From assembly GCF_001639065.2 (NCBI RefSeq), contig NZ_LQXO02000005.1:124001-188000 (forward strand): 64,000 bases of DNA, in the 5' to 3' direction. This DNA is from Vibrio barjaei (GTDB lineage: Bacteria; Pseudomonadota; Gammaproteobacteria; Enterobacterales; Vibrionaceae). The position numbers and the translations under genes were made by a program. Positions 43,994-53,885 of this stretch are shown in pieces (position 1 is the first letter of the stretch; each line of letters starts with the position of its first letter). The notes under the pieces were generated by a model. The model did no database searches. It worked only from the letters and a program-made list of their open reading frames with translations, and was not told the DNA's origin.

Positions 43994-44920
43994 TTAGTGC
44001 TGTTGATTAATAATATCAGAGAGGTTTTTGGCGATGCCTTCAGCTGCCAAAATACCTCGGTTTAGTGACCAGAGCTGTGGAGAAACCTTAACGGCGTGCT
44101 CTGTTTTCTCTACCTTCAGCATTTTGCTTAATGGATTTGATTGCCAGTCATCATAAACAGTGTGAGGCTTATAAGGACCGAGCAGCAGCCAATCAGGGTT
44201 GATTTTTAGTAGCTGCTCAAAGCTGACTTCAATGTAGGCTTTATCCGTTTTTGGCACGGCTGGGCCATGTAATCCAAGCGCGGTAATAACACCCCCAGCA
44301 TATGAGCTTGGACCATGAAGCCACATACCTTTATCGGTTACAACAGCAAACTGAAACGACTCGTTTGAAGAAAGCTTGGCTTTGTATTGGTCCATGATTT
44401 TATGGTGTTTTTCGATGCGTGCTGCCATTTCTTCGGCTTTATTGACCGCAATACCAATTTTCATCGCAGACTGTAAGTTCTCTTGGTAAGTTTCGCCGCG
44501 ACTTTTCAACAATATCGTTGGTGCGATGGCCATAAGATCGTTGTAGATCGTGCTATGACGCTCAGCATCAGCAATGATGAGATCTGGCTTTAATTGTGAG
44601 ATTGCTTCTAGGCTTGGTTGAGGTCTAACGCCCACTGATTGCCAAGGTTTAATCAGTTCGCGTATCTCTGGAAGAATTCGTTCGATGTTTTTGTCATCAG
44701 CTACGCCTACCGGTGAAACACCAACAGCAGCTAACGCGTCCACAAACGAGTATTCAAGTGCGATGACTCGAGTTGGTGTGCCTTTGATGGTGATACTGCC
44801 TTGTTGGTCGGTTATGACGCGTTGGCTTTGTGCGTGTGCAGATGCAACCATAAGAGCGAACGAAAGTAGAAAAACCGTGCTTAGTCCTTTAGCGAGTAGT
44901 GATTTCATTGATTGGCTCAT
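43994..44920 (-). CDS. Periplasmic iron-siderophore-binding protein
   Basis: I chose the ATG at 44920 (a second at 44908 is possible), giving about 308 residues with a signal peptide ending ASAHA-Q. The FecB/FhuD-type fold is seen in GTPTRVIALEYSFVDALAAVGVSPVG, LKPDLIIADAERHS and the closing LWSLNRGILAAEGIAKNL. Using this start leaves the Fur box at 44961-44985 just upstream, which supports it. First gene of the importer operon. Confidence 0.87.
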   Translation of the reverse strand: MSQSMKSLLAKGLSTVFLLSFALMVASAHAQSQRVITDQQGSITIKGTPTRVIALEYSFVDALAAVGVSPVGVADDKNIERILPEIRELIKPWQSVGVRPQPSLEAISQLKPDLIIADAERHSTIYNDLMAIAPTILLKSRGETYQENLQSAMKIGIAVNKAEEMAARIEKHHKIMDQYKAKLSSNESFQFAVVTDKGMWLHGPSSYAGGVITALGLHGPAVPKTDKAYIEVSFEQLLKINPDWLLLGPYKPHTVYDDWQSNPLSKMLKVEKTEHAVKVSPQLWSLNRGILAAEGIAKNLSDIINQQH

Positions 44921-44960
44921 TCTGAAAGGGAGAAACAAAAGAGCGCAATCGTATCTTAAA

Positions 44961-44985
44961 TAATAATAGTTATCAATACTATTAT
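44961..44985. promoter_or_regulatory. Fur-box-like repeats upstream of the siderophore importer
   Basis: The stretch contains overlapping AATAATAGTTATCAATACT/ATTATC units resembling Fur half sites (GATAAT/ATTATC). It lies 41-65 bp upstream of the binding-protein start. Confidence 0.65.
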
Positions 44986-45071
44986 CGATAGCCTGTAGTG
45001 ATGAATGAAGTGTCAAACCAAACCAAACGTTATATGGGCTCAGAAATGCAGCTGGCCCAATAAAAGCCTAG

Positions 45072-45542
45072 TCAAAAAGCGAGATGGTAAGCGTTCTGGG
45101 TTTGGTTCAAGTCAATAGTCCAGGTTTGCTCTTGTTCATTACTTGTCATCGGCACCCATTGAGCGTAAATCTTGGTCCAATTGTTGTTAACTTGCAGTGT
45201 GACTTCATCGGTTTCTGCTGGATAGATGGTCGTTACTCGTGAAGTTGGATCCGCAGCGATATCTCCATTTTCAAAAGTGTGTGCGGCTTGACTATAGACA
45301 TGCAACGCGCCTTTTCCTGCGTTACCTTTATCAATTGACAATGTGATTAGCTGGCCAACATCGAATGAAAATGTTCTATCTGCCACAAGATCTGCAGTGC
45401 GTTCAATTGGTGTTTCAGTCGGGGTTTCAACAGGTTTTGCCGGAGTGGTGTTCGCAGTATCTTGACCGCCACCGCCACCGCCACATGCAACAATTGAGGC
45501 TAGGACAGCGAAAAGAGTGAGAAGTTTTATTGGGTTTATCAT
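45072..45542 (-). CDS. Glycine-rich-anchored lipoprotein of unknown function
   Basis: The 156-residue protein has a lipobox (SIVAC, Cys20) followed by GGGGGGQD and a Pro/Thr-rich linker (TTPAKPVETPTETPIE), typical of surface lipoproteins. The C-terminal domain is beta-rich (VTLQVNNNWTKIYAQWVP). It lies 10 bp after the LruC gene and is co-transcribed. It may be a partner that anchors or assists the LruC protein. Confidence 0.65.
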   Translation of the reverse strand: MINPIKLLTLFAVLASIVACGGGGGGQDTANTTPAKPVETPTETPIERTADLVADRTFSFDVGQLITLSIDKGNAGKGALHVYSQAAHTFENGDIAADPTSRVTTIYPAETDEVTLQVNNNWTKIYAQWVPMTSNEQEQTWTIDLNQTQNAYHLAF

Positions 45543-45552
45543 AGGATGCTCC

Positions 45553-47235
45553 TTACTGTTCCGAACTTGAGATTACTTGGTTTGCGCTCGCGTATTTGTA
45601 CCAATCGCTATCTTGTTCTCCAGCACTCGTGACCCAGTTAGGAAAGTTAGGGTAGGCGACAGTAATATCAACCAGTTCCTTTGGGTGGCCCCATTGGTCA
45701 CGAATATTAATAACCCAAGGCATATTGTTTTCTGATAGAAACGATTGTGCTCCGCCAGAGCGGTCATCATGAAGCCCGAATAAGGTGTTATCCATAAAAC
45801 TTGTACCACCGAAGGCCTTCATGTGTGTTTGCCAAGTCATCCCTGGTGGTGTTTGAACAAAATCGCCATGATATTCTCCTTCAGAGGCAAATATAAACGG
45901 ATCATAGGGTGGATAACCAATTAGGTCGCGCGACACAGGATTCGTTAATTCAACAGTAAGTTGATAAGACAAACTGATGTCCTGTTGCATTGCCAGACAC
46001 GTGCTGTCTGTTTTGAAAAAATGACAACCAAGAGGCAGTCCCCCTAGCGCGGATAACTCTGCTCTTAAGTCTTCGGCTATGATTAAGATAGTTTCGTCGT
46101 TGGACGCTTGTTGAACAGTATGGCTGACGCTTTGTCCATTTCTTGTCAATGCAACCGAAGCAAGGTTGTTTGGATCGACGTTAGGTAATTGGAGCGCAAA
46201 CCCATTAGAGTAGCCAGCACCCATAGCTTGCAGTGTGTAGTCGATGGTGATGTTGGTCAGCTCGCGTTGTCCATTGATTTGCTCGGTAATCTTATAGCTC
46301 CACACCACATCATTGAAATCGTAATCCCCCATTAATGGCCAGCGGTCTTCAAAAGCGATAGTGGCCATAGAATCTGAACTGGGATAGACCGAGGTGATAG
46401 AAATGTCAGGATCGTTTTCTTGCACAAGGGTTTCATATTTGGAGTCGGTCGTGCCATCATTGTTTACGCCATCAATGGCTTCAAAAGGAGTGACCTCAAC
46501 GGTAAATATGAGATCGTTGAAGTCGTTATCGCCAGATGGACGTTTTATATCTTCAAAACTCAATACCAAAAACTCATTTTGAACATCAAGGAAAGCAACG
46601 TTATGCCTTCTGTGTTCCATGGTAGTTTCTGGATTCAAAGCTGGGTAACTATAAAAAGGTGTTCCCCAATTCCCAAAGTTAGCAATATTGTTGTAGCTCC
46701 CCTCCCAGCCCCAGCCGTTCGGAATCAAGAAGAAGGCGAGTGTTTGATTGGCAGTTAGTTGTACGCCGAGGTCAATCGTATCCCCTTCTTGCATTTCTCC
46801 TTCTCCAGGTTTTGAGGCATTTGGAAAGACAATAATGTGGGCGTCAATATCGTCTTTATCTGTAGGAGGGTTGTCAGTGTCGAAAACAAAATAGCCAAGG
46901 CTGTTTCGATATCCAGCACCTTCGTTAAGGAAGGTAATACGGGCGGTTGCATATTCTGCCCCGTTCAGTTCATCGTCAATATCGATGCTTGAGTATTTAT
47001 CTGGTGCAATGAAAGCACTGTTGACGACACTACCCTCTGGAAGCATGGAGTAGACATTGGTCAACACGTCTTGTGGTAACGTGTCTGCAACAGAATATAA
47101 ATTACTCGGCTTTCCCTTAGCTGAATAATTTGATGCCTCCGCGCCAGACTCGAAGGTTAAATCTGCTACAGAAAGAGCATAAACTTGCCATGGTAGGAGT
47201 AAACTGGCTAGTGTGATGACGTTCCTTGTTCTCAT
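45553..47235 (-). CDS. LruC-domain secreted protein (DUF4114 and DUF4842)
   Basis: The 560-residue protein has a signal peptide (cleavage near VYA-LS). A DUF4114-type segment includes FLIPNGWGW and LSFEDIKRPSGDNDFNDLIF. A DUF4842/LruC part has the signature FEDRWPLMGDYDFNDVVWSY and ends in VTVAYPNFPNWV. The repeated aspartates in the D-N/Y-D-F-N-D motifs suggest calcium binding. Such proteins are exported and linked to surfaces in some bacteria. The exact role is unknown. It forms a two-gene operon with the downstream lipoprotein. Confidence 0.8.
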   Translation of the reverse strand: MRTRNVITLASLLLPWQVYALSVADLTFESGAEASNYSAKGKPSNLYSVADTLPQDVLTNVYSMLPEGSVVNSAFIAPDKYSSIDIDDELNGAEYATARITFLNEGAGYRNSLGYFVFDTDNPPTDKDDIDAHIIVFPNASKPGEGEMQEGDTIDLGVQLTANQTLAFFLIPNGWGWEGSYNNIANFGNWGTPFYSYPALNPETTMEHRRHNVAFLDVQNEFLVLSFEDIKRPSGDNDFNDLIFTVEVTPFEAIDGVNNDGTTDSKYETLVQENDPDISITSVYPSSDSMATIAFEDRWPLMGDYDFNDVVWSYKITEQINGQRELTNITIDYTLQAMGAGYSNGFALQLPNVDPNNLASVALTRNGQSVSHTVQQASNDETILIIAEDLRAELSALGGLPLGCHFFKTDSTCLAMQQDISLSYQLTVELTNPVSRDLIGYPPYDPFIFASEGEYHGDFVQTPPGMTWQTHMKAFGGTSFMDNTLFGLHDDRSGGAQSFLSENNMPWVINIRDQWGHPKELVDITVAYPNFPNWVTSAGEQDSDWYKYASANQVISSSEQ

Positions 47236-47495
47236 CGCTTATTCCTCTAATTTTATGTTTAAAGGCGAGTTAATCAGAGGTAAGCAAATTCGATGCCTAG
47301 TATTAATCCGATATATTTCAGTGTAATAGATTAAATTCTCACGCTATTCGCAATGTGAGAACCATCGTGGGAATAGTGAGAATGATGGGACAATGAGATA
47401 TTTTGTCGATTATGCAGGTTCGCGGTAAGCAAAATGGCGTTTCTCGGTAGGTTAGACTAAACCTAACTAGGTCAGTGATCAGTTAGGAGAAAAAA

Positions 47496-48074
47496 ATGAT
47501 AGTCAGAATGGTAACCATGTTGTTGGCCTTCATAGTCGTGCTTCCAGTGCAGGCCGAATGGATGTTAGATGGCAATAACTCGTCATTAAAATTTGTGTCG
47601 ACCAAGAAAAACAGTGTGAGTGAAGTGCATCACTTTTCCTCAATGACGGGGACCATCAGCGATGATGGTAAAGCTACGGTAGTCATTGATCTATCCAGTG
47701 TTGAGACCAATATTCCTATTCGTAACGAACGCATGCAAACGATGTTGTTTAATGTAGCAGAGTTTGCCAAAACGACGATCACCACTGTGGTCGATATGAG
47801 TCAATTGGACAACAGCCAAATTGGTGGAGTGTACTCAATTGTTAATGATCTTACCGTGGTTCTACATGGCGTGCAGAAAACTTACGCAGCCAAACTAACG
47901 GTGATGCGATTGACTGAAAATAAGATTGCCATTGTCTCGACGGATCCTGTGATTGTGCAAGCATCAGATTTTGGACTAGAAGCGGGCATTGAAAAGTTAC
48001 GTGAGGTTGCAGGATTGCCATCAATAGCTACATCAGTGCCCATCACTTTTATCATGGTGTACAACCAAAAATAA
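47496..48074 (+). CDS. YceI-family periplasmic lipid-binding protein
   Basis: The 192-residue protein has a signal peptide (VVLPVQA-E) and the YceI lipocalin-like pattern: WMLDGNNSSLKFVSTKK, ATVVIDLSSVETNIPIRNERMQ and ITFIMVYN. The family binds isoprenoids, but the ligand here is unknown. The AGGAG ribosome-binding site is good. It has a bidirectional terminator shared with the chemoreceptor gene. Confidence 0.88.
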   Translation: MIVRMVTMLLAFIVVLPVQAEWMLDGNNSSLKFVSTKKNSVSEVHHFSSMTGTISDDGKATVVIDLSSVETNIPIRNERMQTMLFNVAEFAKTTITTVVDMSQLDNSQIGGVYSIVNDLTVVLHGVQKTYAAKLTVMRLTENKIAIVSTDPVIVQASDFGLEAGIEKLREVAGLPSIATSVPITFIMVYNQK

Positions 48075-48096
48075 CTGAGATTATCAATTGATAATG

Positions 48097-48128
48097 AAAA
48101 ACGCTCCATCTTAGATGGAGCGTTTTTT
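48097..48128. terminator. Bidirectional intrinsic terminator
   Basis: A 14-bp perfect stem (48097-48110 with 48114-48127) and TTA loop with A- and T-runs lie between the convergent YceI and chemoreceptor genes. Confidence 0.9.
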
Positions 48129-48133
48129 GGGCT

Positions 48134-49768
48134 TTAGACCCGGAAGTAAGAGAGTTTGTGATTTAGCTCGTCAGATGCTGCTGCCATAGATTGAGATTGC
48201 TCCGCAAGGCTCTGACTCGCCTGACGTATTTCGCTAATGGACATATGAACGATGCTGACATTTTCGTTCACTTCATTCGCAACCGCTCCTTGCTGTTCCG
48301 CTGCTGCCGCAATTTGTGCCACCATGTCATAAGTATCGTTGAGCTTAGCGACAGCAGTATCAAGTTTGTCTTGAGTCTGTGAGGCAAGGTCCACGCTCTC
48401 TGTCACTTTGGTTTGGTTTGAAGCCATAACAGACAGCACGCTATCTGTACGTTCGTTGAGTTTGTCGATGGTAGTTTGTACTTGAGCTGTTGACTCTTGG
48501 GTTCTGCTTGCCAAGTTTCTGACTTCGTCTGCTACTACCGCAAAACCACGACCTTGCTCGCCAGCGCGTGCTGCTTCAATCGCGGCGTTAAGTGCGAGTA
48601 AATTGGTTTGCTCTGAGACCTCATGAATAACATTGACGACATTACTAATATCATTGACGCCTTGCTTCAATGCTTCCATTAACTGGTAGGTACTGGAGAT
48701 GTCATCGGAGATCCCAGCTATGTTGTTAAGTGTATAACCCATGCTTCGGCTACCTTGAGCAGCAAAGTCTTTGCTTTCCTCTGTGGTTGCTGATGTTCTT
48801 TCAGAGTTACCCGCGATATCTTGAATGGTTGATGACATTTCATTCATCGCGGTAGCGAGTTGCTCAAGTTGTTGGCTTTGTGAATCTATGCTCGTTGAGG
48901 TTTCTTCACTTGCTGCCGCAATGCTACTGGATAATTGACCAGAGTAGTCCGCTGAACGTTTGGCAGCGCTAATGGTTTCTTTGAGTTTATCCATCATTCG
49001 ACTCAGTTCGTTACTCAAATAACCTATTTCGTCACGACGCTCTGTTTGCATATCAACAGTGAGATCGCCATCTGCGACTTTATGAACCTGTGTTACGAGT
49101 GATTCAATGGGTTTGATGATGTTACGTGCAACAAGCAAGCAAATGACGATGAGCACAAGTGCTGCTACGGAGTCTACGACAAGCTCTTTTATAAGCTGGC
49201 TCTGAAACGCTTTATCAATATCAGAGGTTTGAACGCCTGAACCAATAATCCAGTCCCATTCCGGGATATAGTTTACGAATGAAATCTTTTCGGACTCTTC
49301 ACCGTCCGGACCTAGCCAGTAGTAGGTAAGAAAACCACTGCCAGTGGTTTTGGCAATGGATGACATTTCTTGCCAAAAGTGATTGCCCCTAGAATCTGTA
49401 AGTGTGTTTGTACTAGTGCCATTTAGTTTCGGCTGCGTAGGGTGCATTACAATTGTATTAGAAGCACTCGCTATCCAGAAATAGTTACTGCCGTCGTATC
49501 TAATTTGGCTAATTGCATCTATCGCAGCTTGTTGTGCAGCTTGTTTGCCAAGCGTAGATTCGAGTTTTTGATAATGTTTCGCAATCTCGTAGGTGATTTG
49601 AACATTTGAGCGAACTCGATCTTTTCTTTGATCGTAGCTCGCTTCTTTTTGTATTAATAGATTAAATGTTCCAAGAGAAAATAGAATTAAAACTGCGAAG
49701 GCGACAATAGCTTGCAGCTTGGTACGAATAGACAGATTGTTCAGTTTCACTGAAGGTTTCCTCTCCAA
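48134..49768 (-). CDS. Methyl-accepting chemotaxis protein with single Cache domain
   Basis: The 544-residue transducer has an N-terminal TM helix (about 15-30), a periplasmic single-Cache sensor (about 35-190, [25 protein letters not shown]), a second TM, a HAMP domain ([21 protein letters not shown]) and a signalling domain with the hallmark tip [20 protein letters not shown]. It relays a chemical signal to CheA/CheW. sCache receptors often bind small acids or amines, but the ligand is unknown. It is monocistronic. Confidence 0.92.
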   Translation of the reverse strand: MERKPSVKLNNLSIRTKLQAIVAFAVLILFSLGTFNLLIQKEASYDQRKDRVRSNVQITYEIAKHYQKLESTLGKQAAQQAAIDAISQIRYDGSNYFWIASASNTIVMHPTQPKLNGTSTNTLTDSRGNHFWQEMSSIAKTTGSGFLTYYWLGPDGEESEKISFVNYIPEWDWIIGSGVQTSDIDKAFQSQLIKELVVDSVAALVLIVICLLVARNIIKPIESLVTQVHKVADGDLTVDMQTERRDEIGYLSNELSRMMDKLKETISAAKRSADYSGQLSSSIAAASEETSTSIDSQSQQLEQLATAMNEMSSTIQDIAGNSERTSATTEESKDFAAQGSRSMGYTLNNIAGISDDISSTYQLMEALKQGVNDISNVVNVIHEVSEQTNLLALNAAIEAARAGEQGRGFAVVADEVRNLASRTQESTAQVQTTIDKLNERTDSVLSVMASNQTKVTESVDLASQTQDKLDTAVAKLNDTYDMVAQIAAAAEQQGAVANEVNENVSIVHMSISEIRQASQSLAEQSQSMAAASDELNHKLSYFRV

Positions 49769-50145
49769 CTTATAATTAGACCAAATTCCATTTGGCTGAC
49801 GAATGAAAGTAGATTATTAATATTATTTACATGCATCTTAACGAACTAATAGATAAATTTCTCATTAAATATAATGCCTTACGTGTTAGTTGCGTTATTT
49901 TTAATCAATGGTGAGTTATATATGTGATGTAAGTTAAATTTTCTGTAGATAAATATAACCACATGAATTAAGAGGTAAATGCATCTGTTGATAATACTAT
50001 TGTTATTTTGAAAGGTATTAAACAGGATAGAATATCATGCTATATGTAGATTATTGATAGAATGAGTCCTTTGCTATTAACCTAAATCTAAGAATATTTG
50101 ACGTTACATAACATTCAGACTCAGCTATTTTATAATTTGTCGAAG
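49769..50145. other. AT-rich intergenic region
   Basis: It separates the 5' end of the chemoreceptor gene from the 3' end of the hybrid kinase gene, both on the minus strand. It should carry the chemoreceptor promoter. Very AT-rich with no ORF, terminator or palindrome that I can support. Confidence 0.4.
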
Positions 50146-52656
50146 TTAATCTTTATAACGACTATGCTTTTGAGTACCAGAAAATTGCATAATGGCATCA
50201 CATAGTTCGTCTTTCTTAAGTGGTTTGTGCAGAACACAATCGGCGCCAGCATCAATAAACGCTTGTTTTGAATCAGCGAAAACATCTGCGGTCCAGCCAA
50301 AAATAAGTACATCAGATCCAAACTGTTCACGAATGCGGGTACAGGCTTCCACCCCATCCATGACTGGCATGTGGTTGTCCATAAGAACAAGATCGTATCG
50401 TTGCTCATTCAGAGCTTCTAATGCTAGAGCGCCATTAGTAACGGTGTTGGTGGTATGTCCTTCTAGCGCCAGCAGCTTGCAAGCAACAATAGCGTTTACA
50501 CGATTATCTTCTACGATCAGAATATGGTGAGGACGAACTGCTGATGCGTGACGTTGTTTATTGCCTACTAGTTTAATATGTTCACCATCGGTCACAGGTA
50601 GCTTAATCTCAAACTCAAACCGAGTTCCTTGCCCCTGCTCGCTAGTGGCATTAATAGTGCCCCCCATTTTCTCAACAAGTTGCTTCACAATAGCTAACCC
50701 AAGACCTGTCCCTCCATATTCTCTTGTTGTTGAGGCATCAGCTTGTACGAAGGGCTCGAAAATTCTCTCCAACGCACTGGTTTCAATACCAATACCACTG
50801 TCCTGCACTGAAAACCTAAGTAATGATGGAGTGGTTGGATTATTGGTTATTGCTACCGTAACTCCTCCGCGATCAGTAAACTTAATGGCATTGTTGAGAA
50901 GATTGTACAGTACCTGCCTTACACGGTTGCGGTCACCTAAAAAGGTCATATTCGCATCAATATGGCATTCAATATTGAGTTCTATCCCTTTCTCTTGACA
51001 GACCGCTTGGTAAGTAGAGCGTAGCGGTGCAATGATCTGCTCAATATTAAAAGGACAGCTTTCAAGCTCGATTTTATTCTGTTCCACTTTGGTTAGGTCG
51101 AGAATATCATTAAGAATAGATATGAGGTGATTGCCTGATTCTAGGATGAGTGAGAGGTTTTCTTTTTGTTGCTTGTCCTTCGCTTCAGACAACATTACTT
51201 GAACCATCCCTAGGACACCGTTCATCGGGGTTCTTATTTCATGGCTCATGGTGGCAAGGAATTGGGTTTTAGCGATATTAGCGGAGTCAGCTGCAACCAC
51301 AGCATTTTCCAGCTTTCTCTGTAGTTTCTTCGTTGCGGTAATATCTCGTTCTACAGCAATAAACTTGTCTAATTCACCGTTAGCATCAAAAACTGGAGAA
51401 ATCTCAATATCAACCCAGTAGGCCTGCTTAGTTCGCGAAAAATTAAGGATCTCAACTCTTGTAGGTTGCTGCTCTTTCACTGCTTTTCTCAGTTTCTCAA
51501 TCGCTTTTTCATTTGAACCTTTACCCTGTAACAGCGTGCCTGGCTTAATTCCTATGATTTCATCTTTACGAAAGCCAGTCATACTTTCGAAAGCTTGGTT
51601 GACCCATTCGATACGACCTTGTTTATCGGTGATCAACACCGCGTCTCTCGTATGTTTTACGACGTTGGCCAAGCGAGTTGCTTCACGCTCTTTATTCATC
51701 AATAACTCAGCTTGTTGTGCTAACTGAGTTCTAGACTGCTCAAGCTTTTGGAAAGGATTGATGATTAGCCTACGGCCAAAAAGATAGACAATAATTGAAC
51801 TGATTAAGAGGGCGATAATAAGCGCAATAGCAAGACGACTTAGGAGCTCTTCTCGTTGCGCATTTGAGGCATTGTTATTAATGCCAAAAACTAACGAAAT
51901 GTTTGATTTCGCCAACTGGATACTCTCGATTTTCCAGTTATTTCCTGGAGGTGTTTCTAGCCAGTTTGAACCGGGTTGTGTTAAAGAAAACCAACGAGAG
52001 TTATTACTATTTAGTTTGCTGAAGAAACTATCATTGAAGTAGGGAAACGCACCGACTACAACGCCTTGAAGGTGGTCATTGACATAAATGGGTTTATAGA
52101 ACTTTATGATTTTCTGATTGTTTTGTTCTCTTAAGAGGTAAACGGTTTCTCTGGTTGAGTTGGACTTAATAAGCTCTAACAATTCGAGACGTTGCTCAAT
52201 AGGACCTTCTTGAGGAAGTGTATTAAAGACAACGATACCCTCTGAGTTAAACAAACAAAATTTAACTTCAACATTCGAAAGGTGAAACTGATGGAGATGT
52301 TTGAATACATCCTTACCGCTTTGGTGTCCATGACTGTTGTGTGAATGGTTTGTATTCGTGTGGGCTTGATGCTGATGGTTATTTCTTTGTGTACCACCGC
52401 TTACGGCTCCAACGATGGCTGGTTCTTCTACAAGATGAGAGATGTGCATATCTGTTGCAATAAAAAACTGATCCATAAAGTTTTTAGCCGCTTGGATTTC
52501 AGTCTGCGCACTATTGGACTGCAGCTTAGCAATAGTCTTCTCTGCTTCACGGTCGACAACCAACAACACCGCAATCGCCGTGATACTGAATGTTATCACC
52601 ATAAATATAATAAGGAGCGCTCGACCGGAATAATCGGCCGCCTTTGACGCTTTCAT
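50146..52656 (-). CDS. Hybrid sensor histidine kinase with His-rich periplasmic sensor, PAS and receiver
   Basis: The start at 52656 is preceded by AGGGAG and gives 836 residues. Domain order: TM (about 10-35); periplasmic sensor with a His-rich insert (HQHQAHTNTNHSHNSHGHQ); second TM (about 265-285); PAS (TRDAVLITDKQGRIEWVNQA); HisKA (FLATMSHEIRTPMNG); HATPase (NNAIKFTD, DSGIGIE, GGTGLGLAI); C-terminal receiver with phosphoacceptor VLMDNHMP. The PAS carries a LOV-like GTLLQG but lacks the flavin-binding Cys. The signal and the output partner are unknown. No phosphotransfer protein is nearby. Confidence 0.88.
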   Translation of the reverse strand: MKASKAADYSGRALLIIFMVITFSITAIAVLLVVDREAEKTIAKLQSNSAQTEIQAAKNFMDQFFIATDMHISHLVEEPAIVGAVSGGTQRNNHQHQAHTNTNHSHNSHGHQSGKDVFKHLHQFHLSNVEVKFCLFNSEGIVVFNTLPQEGPIEQRLELLELIKSNSTRETVYLLREQNNQKIIKFYKPIYVNDHLQGVVVGAFPYFNDSFFSKLNSNNSRWFSLTQPGSNWLETPPGNNWKIESIQLAKSNISLVFGINNNASNAQREELLSRLAIALIIALLISSIIVYLFGRRLIINPFQKLEQSRTQLAQQAELLMNKEREATRLANVVKHTRDAVLITDKQGRIEWVNQAFESMTGFRKDEIIGIKPGTLLQGKGSNEKAIEKLRKAVKEQQPTRVEILNFSRTKQAYWVDIEISPVFDANGELDKFIAVERDITATKKLQRKLENAVVAADSANIAKTQFLATMSHEIRTPMNGVLGMVQVMLSEAKDKQQKENLSLILESGNHLISILNDILDLTKVEQNKIELESCPFNIEQIIAPLRSTYQAVCQEKGIELNIECHIDANMTFLGDRNRVRQVLYNLLNNAIKFTDRGGVTVAITNNPTTPSLLRFSVQDSGIGIETSALERIFEPFVQADASTTREYGGTGLGLAIVKQLVEKMGGTINATSEQGQGTRFEFEIKLPVTDGEHIKLVGNKQRHASAVRPHHILIVEDNRVNAIVACKLLALEGHTTNTVTNGALALEALNEQRYDLVLMDNHMPVMDGVEACTRIREQFGSDVLIFGWTADVFADSKQAFIDAGADCVLHKPLKKDELCDAIMQFSGTQKHSRYKD

Positions 52657-52751
52657 GGACACATCTCCCTGTGGCTTTAGTAAAACTGTACGAACCATTG
52701 GGAAATATCGCTAAGTAGTGAAGCAGCAAATAAGGGGGAAGTCTTAATTAT

Positions 52752-52784
52752 AAGAAAAAAGGCTTTACGTAAACGTAAAGCCTT
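52752..52784 (-). terminator. Intrinsic terminator of the ArsR gene
   Basis: An 11-bp perfect stem (52759-52769 with 52774-52784) with a 4-nt loop is followed on the minus strand by a T-run (AAGAAAAAA on the plus strand). Confidence 0.85.
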
Positions 52785-52794
52785 GAGTTGGGTT

Positions 52795-53088
52795 TTAGCA
52801 AGATTCGTCGATACAACATTCATCTTGTAAGAAGCTAATCACACCTTCTAAGTGTTCATAATTGGCAACGCAATAGAGCGTTCTTCCTTCTCGGCGCTGT
52901 TGAATAAGGTCTGCCGACGCTAGGCTTGAGATATGGTGTGACAACGTAGACCCTGGGATATTCAATCGCTCTTGAATCTCACCGACAGGCGTCCCTTTGT
53001 GTCCAGCTCTCACAACCTGTCGATATATCGCCAAGCGAGTAACGTGGCCAAGTTCTTTTAGGGCTTTCGCAGCGACTTCTATTTGCAT
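52795..53088 (-). CDS. ArsR-family repressor with C-terminal cysteine cluster
   Basis: The 97-residue winged-helix repressor has the ArsR pattern LGHVTRLAIYRQVVRAG, GSTLSHHISSLASADLI and RREGRTLYCV. The tail DECCIDESC carries three cysteines (91, 92, 97), suited to arsenite or soft-metal sensing as in ArsR proteins with C-terminal thiols. No ars or metal-efflux gene is adjacent, so its target must lie elsewhere or it is autoregulatory. Confidence 0.85.
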   Translation of the reverse strand: MQIEVAAKALKELGHVTRLAIYRQVVRAGHKGTPVGEIQERLNIPGSTLSHHISSLASADLIQQRREGRTLYCVANYEHLEGVISFLQDECCIDESC

Positions 53089-53141
53089 ACAACACTCTCC
53101 AAAATCAGTATTTCGATAATAATGGAAATTTATTGCAGTCT

Positions 53142-53885
53142 CTAGCGATTTTTGATCTTGAACAGCATCTTGTCCAGTATGGGGTAGTGAGAAGGTATGA
53201 TGATATAGAGGATAAGCCCAAATAACATCGAAGCGAAAAGGTCGACAGGTCTATGCATGCCTAACCACAAACGGCTTGCTGCCACGCCGACGCCCCATAC
53301 TACGACCAATGAAGCGAGTACATAACGGCCTTGGCTTGCGAAAAGCCCACCAAAAAACAGCACACATACAGAAACGAAAATAGTATGACCTGATGGAAAC
53401 GAATAGTCAGTCTCTCCAATCCAGTGCTTAGTACGCCATTCACTAACCTGCTCATCCACTTGATGAATCCTGTCGTTTTTCTCATCAACGGTGAGGCTGT
53501 AGAAACTCTGTGGGGAGTCGATGACATGAAGCTCTGTGAGTGTTTCTGTGTAAGGTCGCGGACTTTGGGTAAATTCTTTGAGAAAGGTTTTTGCTCCAAA
53601 ACTCAGTACAAGTAGTAATCCTAGCTGAATTAATAGATGCAGTTTGTTAGTTGCATGACGACGATACCATGCACTAAGTCCCACGAGGAAAGCTAATGAA
53701 ATCAGAAAACCTTGATGCCCAGCAGAATAGGTAAGGTTTTGCATTAGTGCTCCAATTGCCTTTGTGACAACGGAAGTGAGGTGACTAGGAAAAAACACCA
53801 GCGAAACGATGAATGTTAGGGAAGCAAATGCTGAAAGACAGAGAATGCCCGCGATCTTAGATTCTTTTATGGACGTTAACTTCAT
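53142..53885 (-). CDS. PAP2-family phosphatase (PgpB/undecaprenyl-diphosphatase-like)
   Basis: The 247-residue integral membrane protein has the three acid-phosphatase motifs: KEFTQSPRP (K-x6-RP), DYSFPSGHT (PSGH) and SRLWLGMHRPVD (SR-x5-H-x3-D). Such enzymes dephosphorylate phosphatidylglycerophosphate or undecaprenyl diphosphate. The start at 53885 is chosen as closest to the first helix. The upstream ATG at 53921 is a possible alternative. Confidence 0.85.
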   Translation of the reverse strand: MKLTSIKESKIAGILCLSAFASLTFIVSLVFFPSHLTSVVTKAIGALMQNLTYSAGHQGFLISLAFLVGLSAWYRRHATNKLHLLIQLGLLLVLSFGAKTFLKEFTQSPRPYTETLTELHVIDSPQSFYSLTVDEKNDRIHQVDEQVSEWRTKHWIGETDYSFPSGHTIFVSVCVLFFGGLFASQGRYVLASLVVVWGVGVAASRLWLGMHRPVDLFASMLFGLILYIIIPSHYPILDKMLFKIKNR

